NCBI GenBank assembly: GCA_903903635.1
Contig: CAIUZK010000181.1
Location: forward strand, 1 to 34,900
From: an uncultured Bacteroidota bacterium
GTDB lineage: Bacteria > Bacteroidota > Bacteroidia > Chitinophagales > Chitinophagaceae
Direction of reading: 5' to 3'
Length of the DNA: 34,900 nt
A program made the position numbers and the translations under genes. This document shows, in pieces, positions 1 through 9,256 of the stretch (the first letter of the stretch is position 1; each line of letters opens with the position of its first letter). The notes beneath the pieces were generated by a model. That model had not been told where the DNA came from. It saw only the letters and a list, made by a program, of their open reading frames with translations, and did not search any database.

Positions 1-170
1 AGGAACGTTGACGAAATAAGTTCCACCATATTGCGAAGTTATATTTCTTTTTTATGAGGCGTAAAATCTGCGAATAATGAATTATTTAAAGACTTTTGCA
101 ACGAAATAAAAATGGAATAGAACGAGTAAGATGGTGTACTTTATTTAATCATCGTCACTAAGTTCCTTAG
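1..170. repeat. Palindromic MITE-like repeat, copy 1
   Basis: The stretch begins with AGGAACGTTGACG and ends near 157-170 with an inverted counterpart (CGTCACTAAGTTCCTT). Inside these, CCACCAT at about 24-30 is mirrored by ATGGTG at 131-136, so the two halves form a long imperfect palindrome. A core hairpin lies at about 62-106, with AATAA/TTATT around a TGAA loop and AAAATCT pairing with AGACTTTT across one bulge. The first 33 bases recur exactly at 10477, and the core recurs at about 10569. There is no coding capacity. It resembles a non-autonomous palindromic element (MITE or REP class), but no transposase is in view. The left boundary may extend past the window edge. Confidence 0.6.
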
Positions 171-186
171 GGTTTTGTTTTATTGT

Positions 187-1527
187 ATGAACATCATTAA
201 AAAGTACATAGGCGATTTGTTTATCAGCAAGAGGTGGTACCTGTTGCTGGGTGCTTGTGTTATTTTGTTGTTCACTTCCTTTTTCATTAAAATCCTTTAC
301 CAGCCCGTTGTTGCCTTTACATTAGCTGTTCTTGCCATCACATTGCTCGACTATTGCCTCCTCTTTTTTCTTAAGGGCAGCCTGAAAGCAAACCGTCTGC
401 TCTCATCCCGGTTCAGCATCAGCGATGATAATAAGGTAACATTATCCATCATCAATTCATACCCATACAAAATAAAGGCGCGGCTTATAGACGAGTTGCC
501 ATTCCAGTTCCAGGTGCGCAATTTCGAGTTGGTTGTGGCTATAGGTTTTAAGTCAAGAGAAACTGTAGCCTATAATTTAAAGCCATTGTCAAGAGGCGAA
601 TTCCATTTTGGTCACCTGTTGTGCTTTGTATCAAGCCCCATTGGCTTATTGCAAAGAAGGTACAAGATCGCCGAACCGACAATGGTAAAAGTATATCCTG
701 CCTTTCAGCAGTTGCGCAAATACCAGTTGATGGCTATAAGCGGAAATACAATAAGCGGGGTAAAAAAAATACGCAGACTCGGCCACAGCCTCGAATTTGA
801 GAAAATCAAGGATTATGTAATGGGCGACGACGTGCGCACCATCAACTGGAAAGCTACAGCCCGCAGCACCAGCCTTATGGTCAATACCTTTACCGATGCA
901 CGTCAGCAGCAGATATATTGCCTTATCGACAAGGGGCGAAGTATGAAGATGCCTTTTGAAGGTATGACTCTGCTGGATCATTCCATCAATGCGTGCCTGG
1001 CGCTGCTTAATGTAGCCTTGCTCAAGCAGGATAAAGCAGGGCTGATCACTTTCTCCAACAAAGTATCGGATGTTATCGTTGCCGATAGGCGCACCAATCA
1101 ATTGCACCGCATTCTTGAAACACTGTATAAGCAGCAGACACTTTTCCAGGAAAGTGATTATGATGCTGTTTGGTCAGCTATACACAGGGGCATAACCCAG
1201 CGCAGCCTTATCCTAGTGTTTACCAATTTCGAGACTTATTCATCACTAGAAAGGCAGTTGCCATTCTTAAAGAAGATAGCTCAACGACACCTGGCCTGTG
1301 TCATATTTTTCCAGAATACCCTGCTTAAGGAGATTCACGAGTCTACACCCGATAGCATAGAAGGTATCTACATTAAAACCATAGCCGACCAGTTCGACCT
1401 CGAGAAACGACAGATAGTTAAGGAACTGCGCCGTCATGGTATTCTATCCATTCTTACCACCCCGCAAAACCTCGGTATAGATGTGATCAATAAATACCTG
1501 GAACTAAAAGCCCGGCAGATGGTGTGA
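187..1527 (+). CDS. DUF58 domain-containing membrane protein
   Basis: This 446-residue protein has two predicted membrane segments near the N-terminus (about residues 17-36 and 40-62) and then a soluble region. The DUF58 signature is clear: RRLGHSLEFEKIKDYVMGDD at about 196-215, followed by the conserved R-T-I-N-W-K. After it comes a von Willebrand A-like strand ending in DKGRSM (about 248-253), a degenerate MIDAS loop. Family members usually sit beside a MoxR-type AAA ATPase and are thought to act with it in assembly or maturation of membrane or periplasmic complexes; that partner would lie upstream, outside the window. I chose ATG at 187 because the longer reading starts at a TTG four codons earlier with no supporting signal. 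The exact substrate is unknown. Confidence 0.88.
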   Translation: MNIIKKYIGDLFISKRWYLLLGACVILLFTSFFIKILYQPVVAFTLAVLAITLLDYCLLFFLKGSLKANRLLSSRFSISDDNKVTLSIINSYPYKIKARLIDELPFQFQVRNFELVVAIGFKSRETVAYNLKPLSRGEFHFGHLLCFVSSPIGLLQRRYKIAEPTMVKVYPAFQQLRKYQLMAISGNTISGVKKIRRLGHSLEFEKIKDYVMGDDVRTINWKATARSTSLMVNTFTDARQQQIYCLIDKGRSMKMPFEGMTLLDHSINACLALLNVALLKQDKAGLITFSNKVSDVIVADRRTNQLHRILETLYKQQTLFQESDYDAVWSAIHRGITQRSLILVFTNFETYSSLERQLPFLKKIAQRHLACVIFFQNTLLKEIHESTPDSIEGIYIKTIADQFDLEKRQIVKELRRHGILSILTTPQNLGIDVINKYLELKARQMV

Positions 1528-1679
1528 TAAAATTGAATACTGCAGGGGAACTAATTACACTCCTTTGAAAAAAAATAGCCGTACCACCCAAGGTATCATT
1601 CCTTTTTTACGTCTTATTAATAGTCGGCGTTGCTGCAAACTCGTTTTTATTGAATAGTCAAGCCGTTAAAGTCAAACAC

Positions 1680-3362
1680 ATGAAGAAATTTTCACCCCTG
1701 ATCCTGCTTGCTTCTGTTGTTTTCTGTTCCCCTGCTCAGGCGCAGACACCCTTCCATACCTTCGATTTTGTGGACATCAACAACATCAATGCCAGGGTAA
1801 TGGTACATGGCGATATGTTCTGGAATCCTGATTCAGGTGCTGCAAGCTGCGAGTTTCCAAAAGGCTCCGGAAAACACATCAACTTTGCCAGTGCAATTTG
1901 GATGTCTGGTTACGATGCAGGCGGTGGTTTGCATGTATCTGCTCAGACTTACCGCCAAACCGGGAATGATTACTGGCCTGGCCCGCTTGATGCAAGCGAT
2001 ACACTTACCAATGCCACATCTTTTAAATGGGCACATATCTGGAAGGTAAACAGGACAGATATTCAGTATTTCCAGTCTTTATCGATATGGGACACAACCA
2101 CTGTACCAGCCAACATTCTTACATGGCCCGGAAAGGGGAATACGCATGCAAAAGGAAATGCTGGATACTTGCTTACTATTACCAATGATATGGCCCCATT
2201 TGTAGACCTGAATGGCAATGGCACTTATGAACCCCTGCTGGGCGAATATCCCGATATAAAAGGCGATCAGGCACTCTGGTGGGTTTTCAGCGACAATGGC
2301 CCGGCACATAACGCAACACATGGTAAACCATTGGGTGTGGAAGTGCATACAATGGCCTATGCCTACAAAAGATGCACCCTGATTGATAATGTAATTTACT
2401 TCGACTACAATATTATGAACAGGTCTCCACGCAATTACACCAACTTCCGCATAGGCCTGTGGGATGATATGGACCTGGGTTATAGTTATGATGACTATAT
2501 AGGTTACGATTCCACTCACAGGATGGGTATAACCTATAATGGCACTACCGATGATGGGGGCATTGGAGGGCATCCCGCAAACTCTTATGGCACTCATATT
2601 CCTACGGCAGGCATAACCTTGGTATCCTTACCCGGAGATTCAGGGCCGGCAATTGTACCGGCAGGTAGTTATACCAGTTATAACAATGATTTTTCCAGCT
2701 ATGGCAATCCTGTTACTGATACACAATACAGCAATTATCTGCGTTCCGAGAATGGCCTGGGAATACATTTCACCAATACATTCGGAGGACCAGGGCAGCC
2801 TTGCCTTAGCCAGGGCAGCGGACCTGCTACCAATTACATATATACCGGCGATCCTTCAGATACAAATTCCTGGTCAGAATGCAATTGCAAAAACATTCCC
2901 GGCGATCGCCGTTTCATTATAGCTAGCAATGATTTTGCTCTTCCATCCGAATCATCCCAACACCTGGTTATGGCATTGGTTACCACAAACCCTTTACTTT
3001 CAAATGGCTGCCCAACAGCAAAATTTGACAGTATAAAAACAGTAGCCGATACAGCATGGTATAACTACCATAACCCACCACTTCCCATCCCTCCATCCGG
3101 TATTGCAAATCTCAATAGCATCAAAAATGTACTTATCTATCCCAACCCCGCGCATGACAAGCTCATTATAGAAAATCCCGGTACTTCCATTGGTGAAGAA
3201 ACCATCAGTATTTACAATACAATAGGTCAGTTGCTCCATTTACCTGTTAGCAAATCAGGAAACAGGATGGAAGCAGATATCAGCACCTTACCGGTTGGCT
3301 TGTATTTAATAAGGTATCATAATGGTGAAGTTTTGCAAACAGCTAAATTCATGAAAGAGTAG
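1680..3362 (+). CDS. T9SS-secreted protein of unknown function, tandem paralogue 1
   Basis: This 560-residue protein starts with a clear signal peptide (MKKFSPLILL..., cleavage after AQAQ at about residue 22). It ends with a type A T9SS sorting domain: IYPNPAHDKLIIENP, then IYNTIGQLL and a terminal VGLYLIRYHNGE. The body has no domain I can name. Conserved marks shared with the next two genes are INNINA near the N-terminus, a GNDYWPGPLD block, an acidic D-L-N-G-N-G-T-Y-E-P loop that looks calcium-binding, GDQALWWVFSDN, and WSEC...GDRRF. It is probably exported and either attached to the cell surface or released. The ATG at 1680 puts the signal peptide at the N-terminus; an in-frame TTG ten codons upstream is less likely. 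It begins a three-gene operon with 18 bp to the next gene. Confidence 0.85.
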   Translation: MKKFSPLILLASVVFCSPAQAQTPFHTFDFVDINNINARVMVHGDMFWNPDSGAASCEFPKGSGKHINFASAIWMSGYDAGGGLHVSAQTYRQTGNDYWPGPLDASDTLTNATSFKWAHIWKVNRTDIQYFQSLSIWDTTTVPANILTWPGKGNTHAKGNAGYLLTITNDMAPFVDLNGNGTYEPLLGEYPDIKGDQALWWVFSDNGPAHNATHGKPLGVEVHTMAYAYKRCTLIDNVIYFDYNIMNRSPRNYTNFRIGLWDDMDLGYSYDDYIGYDSTHRMGITYNGTTDDGGIGGHPANSYGTHIPTAGITLVSLPGDSGPAIVPAGSYTSYNNDFSSYGNPVTDTQYSNYLRSENGLGIHFTNTFGGPGQPCLSQGSGPATNYIYTGDPSDTNSWSECNCKNIPGDRRFIIASNDFALPSESSQHLVMALVTTNPLLSNGCPTAKFDSIKTVADTAWYNYHNPPLPIPPSGIANLNSIKNVLIYPNPAHDKLIIENPGTSIGEETISIYNTIGQLLHLPVSKSGNRMEADISTLPVGLYLIRYHNGEVLQTAKFMKE

Positions 3363-3380
3363 AAAATACAATTATCGTTT

Positions 3381-5057
3381 ATGAGAAAAATTTACTGCCT
3401 CATGATGGTGTTCTGCGCAGCCACTTTTAAGTTGGCTGCGCAAACACCATTTAATACTACCGATTCAATCGACATTAATAACATCGCAGCATCTGTATTA
3501 GTACACGGTGACATGTGGTGGAATCCTGCACTTGGGACTGGGGAATGTAAATTTCCAAAAGGCACAGGCAGAAGTGTATCAAATGCAGGTGCTGTATGGA
3601 TGAGTGGATATGATGCCGGGAATAATTTACATGTTGCTGCGCAAACCTACAAGCAGGCAGGAAATGATTATTGGCCTGGGCCATTAGATATTTCCGGATC
3701 ATTATCTTATGCCACCTCTGCTCTTTGGGCCCATATTTGGAAAATAAACAGAACTGATATATCTGCTTTTCATTCTCATCTGATACACACTACATACAAT
3801 ACGCCTTTATCCATTCTTTCCTGGCCTGGAAAAGGGAATGTGTATGCAACAGTAAATGGAGGGGCGCCTCTTACCGTTTCTGGTGATATGGCACCTTTTA
3901 TGGACCTGAATCACAGTGGCATTTATGAGCCTCTTTTGGGCGAGTATCCCGATTTTAAAGGCGACCAGGCGCTATGGTGGGTTTTCAGCGATAATGACCC
4001 CGGCCATACCACAACCCATGGCATGCCACTGGGCGTAGAGGTGCATGTTATGGCCTATGCCTACAAAAGAAACAGGATGATTGACAATGTAATTTATTAC
4101 GATTTCAACATCATAAATAAATCAGGCAATAACTACCATAATTTTAGATGGGCTATATGGGACGACATCGAATTATACGGCTATTTTGAGAATTTTATTA
4201 GTTTCGATTCTTCCCGAAGGATGTGCATTGGATACAACCCCTCAAATGACGACTGGCTAAATGGCCACCCGTCCAACAGCGATAAAAAGGGCCCGTTGGC
4301 AGGCCTGACACTTATTTCACTGCCAGGCGATTTTGGTTACACCTATGTGCCCGCAGGTAGCTTTACCTATTACGATAATGACCAATCATTTAAAGGTATT
4401 CCATTCACAGATACTGAATACAATAATTATATGCGTTCAAAATTCAGATATGGGCGACATATAACCAATGATTTTGCAGGCCCGGGAATCCCGTCACATG
4501 GATCTGGCTCGGGCCCTGATTGTAATTATGTTTTTACCGGAGATCCGGCAGATTCTACACAATGGTCTGAATGCAGTAGTAACAACAATCCTGGAGAACG
4601 ACGAATCATCCTATCCAGCAATGATTTCTATTTAAATGCCGGAAGTAATCAACATATTGTAATGGGGCTGGTTGTAATCGATACAAATGTGGGTGGATGT
4701 GGCCGTATAACGCTCGATAGCATAAAAAACCTTGCTGATACAGCCTGGCATATTTTCCGCTACCCATTAAGACCATTTAACGGAGCGGATAGTAATTCTG
4801 TAACCCAAAGCACCGATAGCAGCCTGGTAATTTACCCCAACCCGGCGCATGACGTTTTATATATTAAGAACAACACTGCAAATGCCAATGAAGAATCCAT
4901 CAGAATATATAATGCCATCGGCCAGTATATCAACACCCCGATAAGCAAAACAGGAAACATTAATGAGGTTAATATCAGTTCTTTTGCCAGAGGTATTTAT
5001 TTTGTAAAATACAGCACCTGCACCCTGCACAAAACAGTAAAATTTCTGAAAGAATAA
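3381..5057 (+). CDS. T9SS-secreted protein of unknown function, tandem paralogue 2
   Basis: This 558-residue protein is a paralogue of its two neighbours along its whole length. A signal peptide (MRKIYCLMMVFCAATFKLAAQ) precedes the INNIA motif, and the same landmarks follow in the same order: GNDYWPGPLD, D-L-N-H-S-G-I-Y-E-P with LLGEYPD, GDQALWWVFSDN, WSEC with GERR, and a C-terminal T9SS type A domain (IYPNPAHDVLYI, IYNAIGQYI, ARGIYFVKYS). In the acidic loop a Ser replaces the second Asn seen in the other two. It lies 18 bp after paralogue 1 and 11 bp before paralogue 3, so the three are almost certainly cotranscribed. The role is unknown; surface or secreted location is inferred from the signals. 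Confidence 0.85.
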   Translation: MRKIYCLMMVFCAATFKLAAQTPFNTTDSIDINNIAASVLVHGDMWWNPALGTGECKFPKGTGRSVSNAGAVWMSGYDAGNNLHVAAQTYKQAGNDYWPGPLDISGSLSYATSALWAHIWKINRTDISAFHSHLIHTTYNTPLSILSWPGKGNVYATVNGGAPLTVSGDMAPFMDLNHSGIYEPLLGEYPDFKGDQALWWVFSDNDPGHTTTHGMPLGVEVHVMAYAYKRNRMIDNVIYYDFNIINKSGNNYHNFRWAIWDDIELYGYFENFISFDSSRRMCIGYNPSNDDWLNGHPSNSDKKGPLAGLTLISLPGDFGYTYVPAGSFTYYDNDQSFKGIPFTDTEYNNYMRSKFRYGRHITNDFAGPGIPSHGSGSGPDCNYVFTGDPADSTQWSECSSNNNPGERRIILSSNDFYLNAGSNQHIVMGLVVIDTNVGGCGRITLDSIKNLADTAWHIFRYPLRPFNGADSNSVTQSTDSSLVIYPNPAHDVLYIKNNTANANEESIRIYNAIGQYINTPISKTGNINEVNISSFARGIYFVKYSTCTLHKTVKFLKE

Positions 5058-5068
5058 ATTACAATCAC

Positions 5069-6733
5069 ATGAAAAAAATATTTTCCGTCCTTTATTGCTG
5101 TAGTATCATTTCGGCTAGTGCACTGGCCCAGAGTGCTTTTCATACCAGGGACTCCGTAAACATCAACAATATCAATGCCACGGTATTGGTACATGGTGAT
5201 ATGTGGTGGGATTCTGATACTCTATCCTTTAAACCAAAATGCTATTACCCTAACGGATCCCAAAAAAATATAAATTTTGTAGGCAGCATCTGGTTATCTG
5301 CTTATGATGGTAGCGGGCAATTGCATGTAGCAGCCCAGACTTACAGGCAAACAGGAAATGATTACTGGCCAGGGCCATTGGACAACTCAGATACACTAAC
5401 TTATGCAACGTCCTCAGACTGGGCTAAAATATGGAAGGTGAACCGATTAGATATTTTCACTTTTCTGTCACTGCCAACTCATACTACCACAAATACCCCA
5501 CAATCTATTCTTACCTGGCCCGGAAAAGTAAATGCTCATGCCGAGGGAAATGGAGGTGCGCCCCTGATGATTACAAACGAAATGGCCCCATTTGTCGACC
5601 TGAATTATAATGGCATTTACGAACCCTTGCTTGGTGAATACCCCGATATAAAAGGCGACCAGGCTTTGTGGTGGGTTTTCAGTGATAATGGGCCAACACA
5701 CAACATGACTAATGCCAAACCACTCGGGGTTGAGATCCATGCAATGTCTTATGCCTATAGCCGCGGCACATTGATTGACAACGTGGTTTATTATGAGTAT
5801 ACTATGGTCAACAAATCAGCCAATAACTATACTAACATGAGAGCAGCCCAATGGGATGATATAGACCTTGGCTATGCTTTTGATGATTACATCGGCTTTG
5901 ACTCTACATGGAGAATGGGTATTTGTTATTCCGGAACTGGGTGTGACGGATGTAGCGGTGGAATGCCATCAAATGCTTATGGTTTCAATCCTCCTCAATC
6001 AGCCATTACAATGATTGTTCAACCCGGCGATACGGGGACCAGTTATAAACCAGCAGGAAGCTTTATTTTTTATGAATTCTTTGTCCCTAACCCTACTGGT
6101 ATATTTAATGATACTTTTTATAATAACTCTATGCGTGCTATACTTTCTGACGGCAAACCCATTGCCAGTCATTTCACATCAGGTACTTTGCCATGCGGGG
6201 GATACGATTCTACCTCAACTACGAATTACTTCTATCCTGGCGACCCATCTGATTCTAATCAATGGAGTGAATGCAGGTGTCATTTAAATCCTGGCGACAG
6301 GCGCTTTGTACTGGCTAGTAATGATTTCACCCTAAATGCAGGAAGTTCACAAAAAATTGTTTTTGCCCAACTTGTTGCTGATTCAACTGGAGGTTGCCCA
6401 AATACCAGCTTTGCCAAAATAAGAATAGTGGCCGACACTGCCTGGGCCAACTATCACCACGAGGCTGCAGCAGTAAGCGACATACATTTAAATTCCGGTA
6501 TAAACATCTACCCCAACCCCGCGCATGACAAGCTCATCATAGAACCCTATAGATTAAACATCCTTGACGGATCTGTTATTATTTACAATATCCTGGGCCA
6601 GCAGGTTCACGTAGCAATTACAAATTCCGGCAATAAACAGGAAGCGGATATCAGCAAACTACCTGACGGATTTTACAATGTATTATACCGGAATGGCTCC
6701 GTGCAGGTTACTATGAAATTCATAAAACATTAA
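5069..6733 (+). CDS. T9SS-secreted protein of unknown function, tandem paralogue 3
   Basis: This 554-residue protein is the third member of the tandem family. It has a signal peptide ending ASALAQ at about residue 21, the INNINA block, GNDYWPGPLD, the acidic D-L-N-Y-N-G-I-Y-E-P loop, GDQALWWVFSDN, WSECRC with GDRRFVLASNDF, and a T9SS type A C-terminus. The DNA coding IYPNPAHDKLII is nearly identical to that in paralogue 1 but not to paralogue 2, which suggests recent exchange between the outer copies. It follows paralogue 2 by 11 bp and closes the operon. No catalytic motif is visible; a structural, adhesive or matrix role is possible but unsupported. Confidence 0.85.
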   Translation: MKKIFSVLYCCSIISASALAQSAFHTRDSVNINNINATVLVHGDMWWDSDTLSFKPKCYYPNGSQKNINFVGSIWLSAYDGSGQLHVAAQTYRQTGNDYWPGPLDNSDTLTYATSSDWAKIWKVNRLDIFTFLSLPTHTTTNTPQSILTWPGKVNAHAEGNGGAPLMITNEMAPFVDLNYNGIYEPLLGEYPDIKGDQALWWVFSDNGPTHNMTNAKPLGVEIHAMSYAYSRGTLIDNVVYYEYTMVNKSANNYTNMRAAQWDDIDLGYAFDDYIGFDSTWRMGICYSGTGCDGCSGGMPSNAYGFNPPQSAITMIVQPGDTGTSYKPAGSFIFYEFFVPNPTGIFNDTFYNNSMRAILSDGKPIASHFTSGTLPCGGYDSTSTTNYFYPGDPSDSNQWSECRCHLNPGDRRFVLASNDFTLNAGSSQKIVFAQLVADSTGGCPNTSFAKIRIVADTAWANYHHEAAAVSDIHLNSGINIYPNPAHDKLIIEPYRLNILDGSVIIYNILGQQVHVAITNSGNKQEADISKLPDGFYNVLYRNGSVQVTMKFIKH

Positions 6734-6819
6734 ACCTGTTCCTGTTTTATACTTCCCCCTATCCGCCAAATACGGCCTTTTTCACCCTTTTTATTTCAAT
6801 CTTATTTATATTGCACAGC

Positions 6820-6834
6820 AATTGCTTTGCAATT
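6820..6834 (+). other. Small hairpin just upstream of the YCF48-like start codon
   Basis: AATTGC, a TTT loop and GCAATT form a perfect 6-bp inverted repeat that ends six bases before the ATG at 6841. It lies where the ribosome would load. It could dampen translation or be chance in AT-rich DNA. Confidence 0.3.
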
Positions 6835-6840
6835 TTATTT

Positions 6841-7806
6841 ATGAGCCGGTTATCAGCATTACTTTTTCTTACAATTCTACTTTTCAACACCTCCTGCAAA
6901 AAAGACCTTTTGCATTGGCAGAAGGTGCTGCAGCTCAATAGCAACACTACCTGCAGATTGAATAATATTCATTTCATAGGCAACAATATCTGCATCGCAT
7001 CAGGAGGTATTGAATTTGAGCAATCAGAAGTGATCAGGTCAACCGATGGTGGTTACACCTGGACTGCAAACTCATATCCCGATGCGCCAAAAGAGCTTTT
7101 TGGTCTGGGTGTTTCTCCTGATGGCACTATTTACCTGAGCGGCGTAGATGGCAACGTATTGCATTCCTCCGACTCCGGTAAAAACTGGAAACAGAGCCGG
7201 ATTGGTGACTGGCTTTCCTATGTCGGCGGTTATTTCCCGGCTCACGATACCGGCATTTTTGTAAGCTCCATACTGCAGCGTTCAAGCACCATTACAAGGG
7301 TTGATGGCAATTTTAAAACAATTGACCAGCAGAGCCATCTGTTCGGCGCCAACAACATGTATGCCGGAGGCCCCCGCACCAGTTATATGATCGGTTACGG
7401 AGTGGTCATGAAAACCACAGACAACGGCAATACATGGAATTTTCAGGATGTCATCGGCGACAACTTTACGGCAATGGATATCCATGGAAATGATATCTGG
7501 CTATGCGGCTACAACGGGAGCATTTTTCATACCATCAATGGCGGTGAGAAATGGGACAGAATGCGTAATGGCAACGACATTACATTGCCCCGGTATAATC
7601 TGCTCGGTATTGCTTTTAAGGATACCCAAAATGGCTGGGCTGTGTGCGATGATGGCCGCGTCCTCCGCACCGATGATGCAGGCAATCATTGGATGGAGTA
7701 CGATCGCTTCACCACAGGCGCTCTCCGGTGCATTACCATCTGCCCAAATGGAGATCTGCTTGTTGCAGGCGATAACGGCAACTTATTCCGCATCACCTCC
7801 TTATAA
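6841..7806 (+). CDS. YCF48/BNR-like beta-propeller lipoprotein
   Basis: This 321-residue protein starts with a lipoprotein signal peptide (MSRLSALLFLTILLFNTSC) and would be lipidated at Cys19, followed by KKD. The rest is a series of BNR/YCF48-type blades with the S/T-x-D-x-G-x-x-W signature: STDGGYTW, SSDSGKNW, TTDNGNTW, TINGGEKW and TDDAGNHW. Such propellers act as scaffolds or ligand-binding modules at the cell envelope; the related plant and cyanobacterial YCF48 assists photosystem II assembly, which is not implied here. I chose ATG at 6841 because it places the lipobox correctly; a TTG ten codons upstream falls ahead of it. The gene ends 12 bp from the convergent glycosyltransferase stop codon. 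Confidence 0.8.
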   Translation: MSRLSALLFLTILLFNTSCKKDLLHWQKVLQLNSNTTCRLNNIHFIGNNICIASGGIEFEQSEVIRSTDGGYTWTANSYPDAPKELFGLGVSPDGTIYLSGVDGNVLHSSDSGKNWKQSRIGDWLSYVGGYFPAHDTGIFVSSILQRSSTITRVDGNFKTIDQQSHLFGANNMYAGGPRTSYMIGYGVVMKTTDNGNTWNFQDVIGDNFTAMDIHGNDIWLCGYNGSIFHTINGGEKWDRMRNGNDITLPRYNLLGIAFKDTQNGWAVCDDGRVLRTDDAGNHWMEYDRFTTGALRCITICPNGDLLVAGDNGNLFRITSL

Positions 7807-7818
7807 TCAGTTACCGGC

Positions 7819-9240
7819 TCACCTTACTACTTTATAAATTTCGCACCATTCCGGTCCTATGCTTATCTTCTTCAGCAACACCAGCTTACACTGTTTTTGT
7901 ACCTGTTGTGTCACTTCGTTTTCATCTTCTTCATACGTTTGAATAAAATATTCCGTTTTGTCCGATAATAAAGACTCAATATGAGTAAAAGGCTGCGCTG
8001 TAAGGTAGCCGGCATAAGGCTCCGTAAAATCAATCCGCAGCACCGATGGCGCAAGTATGTAGCGTTCATTTAAATGTTCCTGCTCACAATAATGCACTGC
8101 CTCACGATCCACTTTTACCGCCCCCGAATAATCCTTATCCCCGTTGCGCTTTACCTGTAAATAGAAGAAAAGGCTCGTTGCCACCAGCCCTGTAGTAATG
8201 AGCGGAAGCAACACTTTTTTTATATTAAATGCCCGCTCTGCCAGCACAGTTCCAATAACAATAAATGGAGAGAAGCAGCACATCAGATAACGGGGTATAT
8301 AATAGTTAACAGAACTGAATAACAGGTAAAGAACAATAAACAGGCTCATTGCCAGCATTATCCTTTTTTGCCTCGCTTCAAATTTCAGCCTCCGTGTATA
8401 GGACAATAGAACAATTGCCAGCAGCATGAAAAAACTAAACCCATTCCTGCCGTCATAAATAAAAAGATAGGCAATTGCGCTGGGCAGGTCTGATGTCATT
8501 TTCATCCATTGCGACGACATATAATTCATGTAAAACGGATACAGAAAAAAGCCGCTTTCAATTTTCTGAATAACAAAAAAGATAGCAGCAATACCCACCG
8601 GCAACGCAATTAAACCCATTTTCCGGAACAAGGAAACCCAGCTCCTGTCCTTCATCCCTAAATGATTGATGATCTCTGCAAATCCCAACGCAATGATCAA
8701 CACGCCACCCGATTCCTTGGTCAGCAGCATTGCCGCCGCAAAGGCTACAAACAGCAACATCCGTTCTTTAAAATAGGCATAAAAGCAAAGCATGGTCCAC
8801 AACGCCATCATTACCTCTGGCATCAGAAATGCGGATTGGGCAATATATACCGGCTGAAAGGCCAATAAAACACAGGCTATCAGGCCTGCACGCTCATTAA
8901 AGAATGCTTTACAGAATAAGAAAACAGCTGCTATCAGGGCTACAGAAATAAACAAAGCATATCCATGCCCTGCATAAAACCCGGTCCCGAATAACTTCAT
9001 CCATCCGGCCGCCAGAAAATGAAACATCAGCGGATGCCCGCGTGCCACAAAAGCCGGTACTGCATTGGGTAATAAACTCAGCCCGTGATTATACAGCATA
9101 TGCACCCCTGTACTGTAAGGCCAGGCCTCATCCCAGTAATAAGGCAGAGAAAGGAACCTGAATTTATAAACCAGGATGGCAATAATTACTATTACCACGC
9201 CGCCTGCATATTTATATTTCCCCCATCGCTCCAGATTCAT
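7819..9240 (-). CDS. GT39-like (PMT/ArnT family) membrane glycosyltransferase
   Basis: This 473-residue polytopic protein has a first membrane segment at about 12-30, followed by the GT-C family acidic pair in YYWDEAWPY (Asp37, Glu38) on the first external loop. A GHPLMFHFLAAGWMKLFG segment then matches the H-P-P-L-x-y pattern of dolichyl- or undecaprenyl-phosphate sugar transferases. Many further hydrophobic helices follow, with a soluble C-terminal tail of about 90 residues. Enzymes of this fold transfer a sugar from a polyprenyl-phosphate donor to lipid or protein on the periplasmic face; donor and acceptor cannot be read from sequence. It lies 16 bp downstream of the PagL-like gene on the same strand, so the two may be cotranscribed and may both modify the envelope. 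Confidence 0.82.
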   Translation of the reverse strand: MNLERWGKYKYAGGVVIVIIAILVYKFRFLSLPYYWDEAWPYSTGVHMLYNHGLSLLPNAVPAFVARGHPLMFHFLAAGWMKLFGTGFYAGHGYALFISVALIAAVFLFCKAFFNERAGLIACVLLAFQPVYIAQSAFLMPEVMMALWTMLCFYAYFKERMLLFVAFAAAMLLTKESGGVLIIALGFAEIINHLGMKDRSWVSLFRKMGLIALPVGIAAIFFVIQKIESGFFLYPFYMNYMSSQWMKMTSDLPSAIAYLFIYDGRNGFSFFMLLAIVLLSYTRRLKFEARQKRIMLAMSLFIVLYLLFSSVNYYIPRYLMCCFSPFIVIGTVLAERAFNIKKVLLPLITTGLVATSLFFYLQVKRNGDKDYSGAVKVDREAVHYCEQEHLNERYILAPSVLRIDFTEPYAGYLTAQPFTHIESLLSDKTEYFIQTYEEDENEVTQQVQKQCKLVLLKKISIGPEWCEIYKVVR

Positions 9241-9256
9241 AATTAAGTATTATCTG

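Noticed and set aside
2079-2597. 172-codon open frame on the minus strand inside tandem paralogue 1
   Set aside because: It lies wholly antisense to a well-supported secreted protein and has no recognisable domain or signal. Similar antisense frames occur in the other long genes.
6765-6792. Terminator after the tandem T9SS operon
   Set aside because: GCC/GGC before a T-rich stretch gives only a three-base-pair stem, too weak to call.
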